Origin: Holophagales bacterium
Lineage (GTDB): Bacteria; Acidobacteriota; Thermoanaerobaculia; Multivoradales; Multivoraceae
DNA: 49,449 bases
Assembly: GCA_009837085.1 (NCBI GenBank)
Contig: VXUF01000050.1
Coordinates: 1 to 49,449 of the forward strand
Reading direction: 5' to 3'
Shown: positions 27,487 to 35,104 of the stretch, piece by piece
Layout: each line of letters begins with the position of its first letter
Numbering within the stretch: the stretch's first letter is position 1
Notes under the pieces: model-generated
The model's input: only the letters and a program-made list of their open reading frames with translations
What the model was told of the DNA's origin: nothing
Database searches by the model: none
Made by a program: the position numbers and the translations under genes

Positions 27487-27669
27487 ATGGCGATCCTGTT
27501 TCTGACCATCACGGTGATAGCCGCTTCGGTGATTCTCATGTCCGTCGGCGTGCTCATCAGTGGCCGCTGCCTGCGTGGATCCTGCGGCGGTCCGGACGTG
27601 CTCGGCCCGGACGGGGAGCCCCTCAACTGCTCCAACTGTCCCCTGCGACGGGCGCGGGAGGAAACCTGA
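27487..27669 (+). CDS. nqrM: Na+-NQR maturation protein NqrM
   Basis: A 60-residue protein with one N-terminal membrane helix (about residues 3-25) and then 'GRCLRGSCGGPDVLGPDG' plus 'NCSNCPLR'. The 'KGSCGG' style motif and Cys pattern match NqrM (DUF539), which is needed in Vibrio for Na+-NQR assembly, probably by delivering iron to the NqrD/NqrE site. It lies just after apbE, which supports the call. The stop (TGA at 27667-27669) overlaps the predicted CTG start of the next gene, and its 3' end supplies that gene's ribosome binding site. Confidence 0.9.
   Translation: MAILFLTITVIAASVILMSVGVLISGRCLRGSCGGPDVLGPDGEPLNCSNCPLRRAREET
27657..27661 (+). promoter_or_regulatory. GGAGG ribosome binding site that points to a CTG start
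   Basis: GGAGG lies four bases before CTG 27666-27668. The frame of the downstream kinase/mutase gene has no ATG, GTG or TTG between about 27535 and 27888, while the protein family needs the N-terminal ATP-cone-like region encoded from 27700 on. This makes CTG the best start. A four-base spacing is short but workable. Confidence 0.55.
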
Positions 27670-29855
27670 GCACCACCGAGGGTCCGGAACGGCCAATTCA
27701 GGTCACCGACCAGGGCGAAGCCCAGCCGTTCTCCCGCGGTCTGCTTGCGCGAAGCCTCTACGCCGCCGGTCTCGACTTCGATCACGCGTACCGTCGTGTC
27801 GAGCAACTGCAGCGCCGGCTGGTCCGCGAGGACATCACCAGCCTCGAAAAGCGGCATCTGGCGCAGCGCATCGCTGAACTTCTCGAAGTGAAGGAAGGTC
27901 CCGACGTCGCCGGACGCTACCGGCTCATCCGGCGGCTGCGGCGGTTGCCGAGACCTCTCATCCTCTACATCGGCGGCGCGGGCGGAACCGGCAAATCGAC
28001 GCTGGCCCTCGACCTGGCGCCTCAACTCCGGATCTACCGCGTCAACGCGACCGACACGGTCCGGCAGGTGATGCGAATGGTCTTCGCACCGGCCATTCTG
28101 CCGGCCCTCCACGTTTCGAGCTACGAGACCGCCGCAGCCGCGTCGCCCGAGCTCCCGGGCGGCCCTCCGGATCCGACGCTCGCGACCTTCGAGGAACAGG
28201 CAACAAGAGTCTGCGTTGGGGTGCGGGCGGTCGTCGAGCGCGCGATCGCCGAGAACCTCAGTCTGGTCGTCGAAGGCGTCCATCTGCTGCCCGGACTGGT
28301 TCCCTTCCCGGATCTGGATGCTGACGCTTATCAGTTCTTCCTCCTGCTCACGACGGAGGACGAGGAAGTCCACCGCAGCCACTTCCTGGCCCGCGAAACG
28401 GTCGCCGTGAGGAGGTCGCATCGACAGCTCGATCACTTTCGCGTGCTCCGCGCCCAGCAGGACCATCTGATTCGGCTGGCGGAGGAAGTGGGTGTACCGA
28501 CCCTCGACACGACCGAGCGGGAGCCCGCGCTGGCGGCCGCCATCGGGTTGCTCGGACAGAACATGTCCCAACGCCTGCCATGGCTCACCCAGGCATCGGT
28601 GGAAGGGCTGGGCGAACCGCGTCCCCCCGTCCTGATGCTCGTGATCGACGGTCTCCCAGACCGCCCTCTTCGGTCCCTCGGCGGCCGCACGCCTCTCGAA
28701 GCGGCGCGCACGCCGAACCTGGACCGCCTGGCCCGGGAGGGTGCCAACGGCCTGGCGGATCCGGTAGCGCCCGGCGTCGTTCCGGACACGGCGTCGGGGA
28801 ATCTCGCGCTGTTCTCCCAGTCCCCGAGGGTCATGACCCGCGGACCGATCGAGGCGCTGGGGGCCGGACTCAAACTGAAAGCCGGCACGATCGCGATCCG
28901 GGGCAACTTCGCCACACTGGACGAACGCGGCTACGTGGTGGATCGCCGGGCCGGGCGCATCCGCGACGACGCCAGAAAGCTGGCCAAGGCCATCGACCGG
29001 CTGGACCTCCCCGCTTCGGACAGGGTCAAGGTGCGCGTCCGTGCCACCACCGAACACCGCCTCGCGATCACGCTGCGCGGCGACGGCCTGACGTCCGCCA
29101 TCGAGGGGTCGGACCCGGGGGACGGAGCCCCTTCGGGCCCGCCGCTGGCGCCGCGGCCGCTCGACCCGAACGACGAGACGGCCGAGCGGACCGCGCGCGT
29201 CCTGGCTCTGTTCGAACAGGAGGCGCGCCGCGTCCTGGCGCGGCATCCGGCAAACGAGAGGCGGCGGCGTAACGGCGGTCTGCCGGCGAACGCGGTACTG
29301 ACCCGGGGGGTGGGTCGAGTCCACCGGTTGCTGCCTCTGGAGCCGGGCGGCCTGCCGGTCTCCGCCGCCTGTATCGGCGGCGACCGTACCGTGATGGGGA
29401 TCGCCTCGGCGCTCGGCGTATCGACGGTTCACCGTCCGGGCATGACCGCGAACGTCGACACGGATCTCGCGCTCAAGTTCCAGTGCGGGATGGAGGCGCT
29501 CGAGGAGCACGACCTGGTCATGGTCCATGTCAAGGGCGCGGACATCGCAGCCCACGACCGGCGGCCCGACCAGAAGGTCGCCTTCCTCGAAAGGGTCGAC
29601 CGGGAGTTGGGCGTCCTCCTCGATCGCCTGGAACGAACGATCCGGGTGGCGGTCACGGCGGACCATGCCACCCTGTCCGAGGTCGGTGTCCACGGCGCCG
29701 ACCCTGTGCCGGTGCTGATCTGGGGCGACGGCATACGCCCCGACTCCGTCACCAGCTTCGGCGAACGAGTGGCCGGCGCCGGCCGGCTCAGCCGGTTTCC
29801 CCTGCAGCTCCTGATCGAGCGGGTGTTCGAACGCTACAGCGACGCAGAGACCTGA
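27666..29855 (+). CDS. Fused 2-phosphoglycerate kinase and archaeal-type phosphoglycerate mutase
   Basis: A 729-residue two-enzyme fusion (CTG start). Residues about 20-75 ('PFSRGLLARSLYAAGLDFD') form an ATP-cone-like domain as in archaeal 2-phosphoglycerate kinase. Residues about 95-305 are the kinase: P-loop 'GGAGGTGKST' at 103-112, then 'LPALHVSSYE', 'VVERAIAENLSLVVEGVHLL' and 'LDHFRVLRAQQ'. Residues about 320-725 match archaeal cofactor-independent phosphoglycerate mutase: 'MLVIDGLPDRP' (Asp328), catalytic 'DTASGNLALFS' with Ser377, 'HVKGADIAAHDRRPDQKV' and 'TADHATLSEVGVHGADPVPV'. The mutase should interconvert 3- and 2-phosphoglycerate; the kinase should make 2,3-bisphosphoglycerate from 2-phosphoglycerate. 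The GTG at 27888 is the first conventional start but would remove the ATP-cone. It overlaps nqrM by 4 bases. Confidence 0.85.
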   Translation: MSTTEGPERPIQVTDQGEAQPFSRGLLARSLYAAGLDFDHAYRRVEQLQRRLVREDITSLEKRHLAQRIAELLEVKEGPDVAGRYRLIRRLRRLPRPLILYIGGAGGTGKSTLALDLAPQLRIYRVNATDTVRQVMRMVFAPAILPALHVSSYETAAAASPELPGGPPDPTLATFEEQATRVCVGVRAVVERAIAENLSLVVEGVHLLPGLVPFPDLDADAYQFFLLLTTEDEEVHRSHFLARETVAVRRSHRQLDHFRVLRAQQDHLIRLAEEVGVPTLDTTEREPALAAAIGLLGQNMSQRLPWLTQASVEGLGEPRPPVLMLVIDGLPDRPLRSLGGRTPLEAARTPNLDRLAREGANGLADPVAPGVVPDTASGNLALFSQSPRVMTRGPIEALGAGLKLKAGTIAIRGNFATLDERGYVVDRRAGRIRDDARKLAKAIDRLDLPASDRVKVRVRATTEHRLAITLRGDGLTSAIEGSDPGDGAPSGPPLAPRPLDPNDETAERTARVLALFEQEARRVLARHPANERRRRNGGLPANAVLTRGVGRVHRLLPLEPGGLPVSAACIGGDRTVMGIASALGVSTVHRPGMTANVDTDLALKFQCGMEALEEHDLVMVHVKGADIAAHDRRPDQKVAFLERVDRELGVLLDRLERTIRVAVTADHATLSEVGVHGADPVPVLIWGDGIRPDSVTSFGERVAGAGRLSRFPLQLLIERVFERYSDAET

Positions 29856-29869
29856 ACGGGGGAACCTGA

Positions 29870-30388
29870 ATGGGAAAGAAGATCGAACGCCGGGTGCAGC
29901 GGCGCGCCGATCTCCTGGGCGGACGCGGTTTCGCCTGCGTCGCGCTCGACCGCCCGTCCGATCCGGTGAACGTCGGGCACGTGCTGCGGGCGGCGCTCTG
30001 CTTCCAGGCCCGCATGATCATCATGGGCCAGGCCTCCGAAGACATCGATATCCGCCGGTTGCCCACCGACCCGACCAGGGCCTACCGCCACGTTCCGGTA
30101 CTCGAGGTCGACGATCTGCTGGAGGCGGCGCCACGCGACGCGGACCTGGTCGCGGTAGAGATCGTGCCGGAGGCGGTGGCGCTCCCCGGCTTCACCCATC
30201 CGGAGCGGGCCTGCTACGTCTTCGGGCCGGAAAGCGGCTCAATCTCCGATTGCATCCTGGCGCGCTGCAGGCACCGTGTGTGCGTGCCGACCGCCGTATC
30301 GCTCAACCTGGGGATGACGGTCGGCCTGGTGCTCTACGATCGCCTGGCCGACCGCTGGCGGAAGGCGGCGGTGAACGAGGTCGGCTGA
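29870..30388 (+). CDS. SpoU (TrmH)-family RNA 2'-O-methyltransferase
   Basis: A 172-residue SPOUT-fold methyltransferase. The knot motifs are present: 'RPSDPVNVGHVLRAALCF' (motif 1, residues about 27-44), 'CYVFGPESGSIS' (motif 2) and 'VCVPTAVSLNLGMTVGLVLYD' (motif 3). It lacks an N-terminal L30e-like RNA-binding domain, so it resembles the small TrmH/TrmL type that modifies tRNA. The exact target cannot be read. ATG start with GGGGGAACC 4 bases upstream, 14 bases after the kinase/mutase gene, so probably co-transcribed. It converges on the minus-strand gene at 30405. Confidence 0.87.
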   Translation: MGKKIERRVQRRADLLGGRGFACVALDRPSDPVNVGHVLRAALCFQARMIIMGQASEDIDIRRLPTDPTRAYRHVPVLEVDDLLEAAPRDADLVAVEIVPEAVALPGFTHPERACYVFGPESGSISDCILARCRHRVCVPTAVSLNLGMTVGLVLYDRLADRWRKAAVNEVG

Positions 30389-30404
30389 TTCGACCGGGGC
30401 GAGA

Positions 30405-31088
30405 TCAACCGCCACGGGGGGGCGGCTCGGAGCGTTCCGCGAACAGGGACAGGAGCGGCAGACCGAGGCGCTCCCGAACCAGTCTGCGGACCATGCGCCG
30501 CCGTAGCTCCGCCAGCCGTTCCGGATCGACGCGGCCGGTCATCCTCTCGAGCGCGGCCTCGGCCTCGGCGGTGATCGCCTCCCGGTCATGCCGCGGCAGA
30601 AGCTCGAAGGCGCGCTCCACGAGTTCGCGGTCCAGCACGACCAGCTGGTCCTCGACGGCGGGCGCCGGACCCTGGAGCTCGAGCAGTCGTCGTCGCCAGC
30701 TCTCCAGGTCGACCGTGGCGGGAGGGATCGCGTCCACCAGCACCCGAAGCCGGGCCCGCACGTCGATCGCAGCCGGCCTGGGCTGCCGGGCCGAAGCTCC
30801 GCCGAGTTCCCGGTACTCCGCCCAGGCCTTCTCCACCGCCGACCGGCAGTAGCGCAGGCTGGTCACGCTCCTCTGCAGGGCCTCCGGCGACGCCGCGTGC
30901 CGCTCGGCGCGCCGCTCGAAGACCAGACGGATGCTCTCCAGAACGAGAGAAAGGGGCACGCCTTCCTTGCGCCAGCGGTCTACGAGGCGCCAGTCGGCCG
31001 GGCTCAGGAGCAGCGGGGCGCCCCGCAACCGGATGAACTCCTCTTCGATCGTCTCGAAGTAATCCCGATCGGCAGTCCCGGAGACCAC
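30405..31088 (-). CDS. Conserved hypothetical helical protein downstream of birA
   Basis: A 227-residue protein that I do not recognise as a characterised family. It is rich in Arg, Glu, Leu and Ala and looks all-helical. The most family-like part is near the N-terminus: 'FIRLRGAPLLLSPADWRLVD' followed by 'RWRKEGVPLSLVLESIRLVF' and 'LRYCRSAVEKAWAEYRELGG'. No signal peptide, membrane helix or catalytic motif is visible; two cysteines at most. GTG start, 12 bases after the birA stop, so it is the last gene of the htrA-RR-B12-valS-birA unit. The segment 'SPADWRLVDRWRKEGVP' looks like a winged-helix or DnaD-type helix-rich domain, but that is a guess. Confidence 0.7.
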   Translation of the reverse strand: MVSGTADRDYFETIEEEFIRLRGAPLLLSPADWRLVDRWRKEGVPLSLVLESIRLVFERRAERHAASPEALQRSVTSLRYCRSAVEKAWAEYRELGGASARQPRPAAIDVRARLRVLVDAIPPATVDLESWRRRLLELQGPAPAVEDQLVVLDRELVERAFELLPRHDREAITAEAEAALERMTGRVDPERLAELRRRMVRRLVRERLGLPLLSLFAERSEPPPRGG

Positions 31089-31100
31089 ACCGTGCGTTCC

Positions 31101-31919
31101 CTAGGCCTCGATGACCTCGCCCGAGGCGATCGTGCGGAGACCGGCGGCAGTCCGCAGTCGAAACCGGCCGCCGCTGTCGAAACCGGCGAACCGTCCCGCG
31201 AGTGTTTCGCCACCGACGCGGCAACTGACTTCGTCACCTTCACGATGAACGGTGCAGGCACGGTAGGCGTCCAGCGTGTACCCCAGGTCGCCGCAGTGAC
31301 CCAACTCCCGTTCCAGGGACCTGGCGAGCCCTTCGACGACGACCGCCCGCGACGGCGGCGTCCCGGTCTCCAGCGCAAGCGACGTCGACACCGGAGTCGG
31401 TAACGTGCTGCCGGCACCGAAGTCATAGTTCACGCCGAAGCCGATCACGGCGGCTGTCTCGCCGTTGCTGCCGGCTACCGTCTCGATCAGGATGCCGGCA
31501 ATCTTCCGACCGCCAACGAGCACGTCGTTGGGCCACTTGAGGAGCGCCTCACCACCGATCAGTGCCGCCACGGCCCGGCAGACGCCGACTCCGACCAGCA
31601 GCGGCAAGGTTTCGAGCTGATCCTCCAAGCGTCCCTGGCCAGCCGGCAACGGCTGCAGCCAGGTGCAGTAGAGCCCGCGGCCGGCCGAACTGACCCAGCA
31701 ACGACCCTGGCGGCCCCTGCCCGCGGTCTGCTTGTACGCGACGACGAACGCCGCGCGCGGCGTCGCCTCTTCCTCGAAGAACCGGTCGACCAGATCCTTG
31801 ACGAACCGGTTCGTCGAATCGACCGTGTCCATGAGCACCAGGTTCTCGGGCAGGTGCCCGGATCGCGAACGGAGATCGCTCACAAGCTGTTCGAAGTCCC
31901 GGTAGGGGTCCACCGTCAT
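31101..31919 (-). CDS. birA: Biotin--[acetyl-CoA carboxylase] ligase, no DNA-binding domain
   Basis: Attaches biotin to biotin-dependent carboxylases through biotinyl-AMP. The 272-residue protein has the core ligase motifs: 'DTVDSTNRFVKDLVD' (residues 31-45), the adenylate loop 'GRGRQGR' at residues 67-73, 'GLYCTWLQPL', and 'LKWPNDVLVGGRKIAGILIE' with the conserved Lys. It lacks the N-terminal helix-turn-helix of E. coli BirA, so it should be a monofunctional class I ligase with no repressor role. The C-terminal SH3-like domain ('GRFAGFDSGGRFRL') is present. It lies 12 bases after valS. Confidence 0.93.
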   Translation of the reverse strand: MTVDPYRDFEQLVSDLRSRSGHLPENLVLMDTVDSTNRFVKDLVDRFFEEEATPRAAFVVAYKQTAGRGRQGRCWVSSAGRGLYCTWLQPLPAGQGRLEDQLETLPLLVGVGVCRAVAALIGGEALLKWPNDVLVGGRKIAGILIETVAGSNGETAAVIGFGVNYDFGAGSTLPTPVSTSLALETGTPPSRAVVVEGLARSLERELGHCGDLGYTLDAYRACTVHREGDEVSCRVGGETLAGRFAGFDSGGRFRLRTAAGLRTIASGEVIEA

Positions 31920-31931
31920 CGGTGGCGAAGC

Positions 31932-34661
31932 CTACAACCGAGGGGCCTGGCCGAGCGTTTCCATCAAGCTGCTCCGCCGCTCCTCGAGCTCGGCAAGCCG
32001 GCTGCGGTTACCCTCCACGACGCGCGCCGGCGCCTTCTCCAGAAAACTCACGTTCGACAGGCGGTTCCGTGCTCCCGCGATCTCGGCGTCCAGACGGTCG
32101 AGTTCCTTCCTGAGCTTCGCTCGTTCTGCCTCGCCCATCGGCGCCGCCTCGACCTCGAACGCCAGGTTCAGTCCGCCGGCCCGCGAGCGATAGGCGGCGT
32201 CGGTGCCGACTCCCGCCTGGATCTCCGAGATACCGGCGACCGCGCTGAGGAGGAGCGCCTGCTCGATCACGAAGCTGGTCAGGTCGGGGTCCCCAGCCTC
32301 GACCGCGAGCGACATCTTCGCCGCCGCCCTGAGGTTTCGCTCCCGCCTCAGGCTCCTGGCTGCCTGGACCACGGTGATCAGCGCGTCCATGCCTCGCTCG
32401 GCCTCCTGATCGACGAGTTCGGGGGTCTCGAGCGGGTAGCTCTGGACCGCGATGCTGCTGCGAGGCCCACGAGCCGACGCCGACCGGTCGCGCGGCAGGC
32501 GCTGCCAGAGCTCCTCAGTCAGATGCGGCATGACCGGATGCAGGAGCCGCAAGCTCGCGTCAAGGACGAACAGCAGCGTCTCGGCTACGCGCGGCCGGGG
32601 TGCGGAACCCGCGAGAGCGGGTTTCGCGAACTCGATGTACCAGTCGCAGAGTTCGTGCCAGAAGAAGTGGTAGAGGGCGTTGCAGGCCCGGTCGAAACGG
32701 AATTCCTCCAGTCCGTCGTTCACCGCGGCCGCGGTGTCTGACAGCCGCGACAGGATCCACCGCTCGGGGGCGGCCAATCCTTCTCGTTCGAGGTCCGTCC
32801 CGGACGCGGGCGTCACCGCCCCCTCGGTTCGCGCAAGGGCGAAACGAACCGCGTTCCAGATCTTGTTACCGAAGGCGCGGTAGCCAGCCATCCGCTCCAG
32901 ATCGAGCGGAACGTCGCGCCCCGGTACGTCGAGAACCGCCAGGGTGAAGCGCATTGCATCCGCCCCGTACTCCTCGATCAGGTCCATCGGATCGACCGTG
33001 TTGCCCTTGGTCTTCGACATCTTCTCGCCGTCGGCGTCGCGAACCAGTCCGGTCAGGTGGACGGCCCGGAAGGGCACGCCGCCGTGGAGGTGCTGCGACA
33101 GCATGACCATGCGCGCCACCCAGAAGAACAGGATGTCGAAGCCCGTGATCAGGACCTCGGTCGGGTACCAGGTGCGGAGATCGGGCGCCTCCTCGTCCGG
33201 CCAGCCCAGCGTGGAGATCGGCCACAGGCCGGACGAGAACCAGGTGTCCAGCACGTCCGGATCGCGAGTCAGCTCGGCGGTGCCTGCCTTTTCCTCCGCC
33301 GCGGCTCGATCCATCGCGACGTAGCAGGCGCCGTCCGCGTCGTACCAGGCCGGAATGCGGTGTCCCCACCAGAGCTGGCGAGAGATGACCCACGGCCGGA
33401 TGTTCCTGAGCCAGTGCTCCCAGGTCCGGTCCCAGGAGGAGGGAATCAGGCTGATCTCGCCACGTTCGACCGCCGCGAGGGCCTCCTGCGCCATGCCCGA
33501 GACATTGGCGAACCACTGCGGCGACAGCATCGGCTCGATCGGTTCGCCGCTCCGCTGGGAGTGGCCGACGCTGTGGACATGGGGCTCGACCTTGACCAAC
33601 CGCCCCTCGGCCTCCAGCCGTTCGACCACGCGCCGCCGGGCCTCGAAGCGATCCAGACCTTCGAACTCGGGTCCGGCCTCGGCGGTCATCCGACCGTCGA
33701 AGTCGATCGCGCGCACGCCCGGAAGGTCATGGCGGCGGGCGATTTCGTAGTCGTTCGGATCGTGGTAAGGCGTGACCTTGACGAGTCCGGTGCCGAAGGC
33801 GGGGTCGACGTGGTCGTCAGCGACCAGCCGCAGACGCCGACCAAGGATGGGCAGCCTGGCTGTGCGGCCGGCCAGATGGCGGTAGCGCTCGTCTTCCGGG
33901 TGAAAGGCGACGGCGGTATCCCCGAGCATCGTCTCCGGCCGGGTGGTGGCCACGACCAGGGGCTCCTCGGCGGCGGAACCTGCCGCGAGCCCCTCCAGCG
34001 GGTACGCGAGGTGATACAGCCGGCCCTGAACCTCGCGGTTCTCGACCTCGAGGTCGGAGACCGCCGTCCGCAGCACCGGCGACCAATTGACCATGTACTC
34101 GCCCCGGTAGATCAGACCCTCTTCGTGGAGGCGCACGAAGGCGGTGCGCACCGCGCGCGCCAGCCCGTCATCGAGCGTGAACCGCTCGCGCGACCAGTCG
34201 CAGGAAGCGCCGAGGCGCTGCAACTGGCCGCGGATGTTCGCGTGGTACTCATGCTTCCACTGCCAGACCCGCTCGACGAACTTCTCCCTGCCCAGCTCCA
34301 TTCGGCTCGATCCATGCTCTTCCAGGTGCCGCTCGACCATGAGCTGGGTCGCGATGCCGGCGTGATCCGTTCCGGGCAGCCACAGCGCGTTGTCGCCTCG
34401 CATGCGCCGCCAGCGCGTGATCAGATCCTGCAGGGTGCTCTGCAGGGCATGCCCCATGTGCAGCTTGCCCGTTACGTTCGGCGGCGGTATCAGGATGCAG
34501 TACGGACTCGGCCCCGTGCCTTCCGGATCGGCAGGACAGCGGTACAGGTCCTGCTCGTCCCACCACGCCTGCCATTTGCCTTCGTAAGAAGCAGGTTCGA
34601 AGCGCTTCTCCATCGCGGGGCCCTGCGGTTGCGCGTTGGCGGAGGGGCCGCGGCCCGTCAT
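31932..34661 (-). CDS. valS: Valine--tRNA ligase
   Basis: Charges tRNA-Val. The 909-residue class I synthetase has the HIGH-type motif 'PNVTGKLHMGHAL' (HMGH at residues 68-71) and the KMSKS loop as 'DGEKMSKTKGNTVDPMDL' near residue 545. The editing (CP1) domain is present ('VVATTRPETMLGDTAVAFHP'), as is the C-terminal coiled-coil arm from about residue 830 ('RKELDRLDAEIAGARNRL'). A start at 34661 makes a one-base overlap (TGATG) with the preceding gene; the in-frame ATG at 34613 ('MEKRFEPASYEGKW') also gives a family-like N-terminus. Confidence 0.97.
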   Translation of the reverse strand: MTGRGPSANAQPQGPAMEKRFEPASYEGKWQAWWDEQDLYRCPADPEGTGPSPYCILIPPPNVTGKLHMGHALQSTLQDLITRWRRMRGDNALWLPGTDHAGIATQLMVERHLEEHGSSRMELGREKFVERVWQWKHEYHANIRGQLQRLGASCDWSRERFTLDDGLARAVRTAFVRLHEEGLIYRGEYMVNWSPVLRTAVSDLEVENREVQGRLYHLAYPLEGLAAGSAAEEPLVVATTRPETMLGDTAVAFHPEDERYRHLAGRTARLPILGRRLRLVADDHVDPAFGTGLVKVTPYHDPNDYEIARRHDLPGVRAIDFDGRMTAEAGPEFEGLDRFEARRRVVERLEAEGRLVKVEPHVHSVGHSQRSGEPIEPMLSPQWFANVSGMAQEALAAVERGEISLIPSSWDRTWEHWLRNIRPWVISRQLWWGHRIPAWYDADGACYVAMDRAAAEEKAGTAELTRDPDVLDTWFSSGLWPISTLGWPDEEAPDLRTWYPTEVLITGFDILFFWVARMVMLSQHLHGGVPFRAVHLTGLVRDADGEKMSKTKGNTVDPMDLIEEYGADAMRFTLAVLDVPGRDVPLDLERMAGYRAFGNKIWNAVRFALARTEGAVTPASGTDLEREGLAAPERWILSRLSDTAAAVNDGLEEFRFDRACNALYHFFWHELCDWYIEFAKPALAGSAPRPRVAETLLFVLDASLRLLHPVMPHLTEELWQRLPRDRSASARGPRSSIAVQSYPLETPELVDQEAERGMDALITVVQAARSLRRERNLRAAAKMSLAVEAGDPDLTSFVIEQALLLSAVAGISEIQAGVGTDAAYRSRAGGLNLAFEVEAAPMGEAERAKLRKELDRLDAEIAGARNRLSNVSFLEKAPARVVEGNRSRLAELEERRSSLMETLGQAPRL

Positions 34662-35104
34662 CAGCGGCCGGGCCCGCCGGCCGCCCCCGACGCCGCCAGC
34701 CGGCGGTTCAGATACTCGACGATCGCCGCCGTGGTGGATCCCGGCGGAAAGACCTCGTCCACACCCGCGGCCTTGAGGTCCGCGATGTCGGCGTCGGGAA
34801 CGATTCCTCCGGCGAAGACGAGCACGTCGTCGGCCCCGGCAACGTGCAGGCCCTCCACCACCTCCGGCAGCAGGGTGTTGTGGGCGCCGGAGAGGATCGA
34901 CAGACCGACGGCCCGCACGTCTTCCTGCACGGCCGCGGCCACGATCTGCTCCGGGGTCTTGCGCAGACCGGTGTAGATCACCTCGAATCCCGCGTCGCGC
35001 AGGGCTCGCGCCACCACCTTGGCGCCCCGGTCGTGGCCGTCCAGTCCGGGCTTGGCGACCAGGATCCGGTGCGGAGCCACGGCTCCGGGGCGCTCGGCGA
35101 TCAA
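34661..35104 (-). CDS. Cobalamin-binding small subunit (methylmalonyl-CoA mutase C-terminal type)
   Basis: A 147-residue stand-alone B12-binding domain. The base-off/His-on motif DxHxxG reads '[10 protein letters not shown]' (Asp22, His24, Gly27), followed by '[14 protein letters not shown]' (Ser of the SxL motif) and '[11 protein letters not shown]' (GG motif). It belongs to the acid-CoA mutase C-terminal type, which pairs with a separate TIM-barrel subunit to isomerise methylmalonyl-, isobutyryl- or similar acyl-CoAs. No large subunit is present in the window. It overlaps the regulator gene upstream by 4 bases (ATGA) and valS downstream by one. A regulatory B12-binding role cannot be excluded. 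Confidence 0.9.
   Translation of the reverse strand: MIAERPGAVAPHRILVAKPGLDGHDRGAKVVARALRDAGFEVIYTGLRKTPEQIVAAAVQEDVRAVGLSILSGAHNTLLPEVVEGLHVAGADDVLVFAGGIVPDADIADLKAAGVDEVFPPGSTTAAIVEYLNRRLAASGAAGGPGR

Noticed and set aside
26586..29693. 1035-residue minus-strand open frame opposite apbE, nqrM and the kinase/mutase gene
   Set aside because: No motif in it matches a family, while the plus strand encodes several motif-rich proteins across the same span.
33057..34976. 639-residue plus-strand frame opposite valS
   Set aside because: Shadow of valS and the B12-binding gene; no domain and an Arg/Pro/Gly-rich composition.
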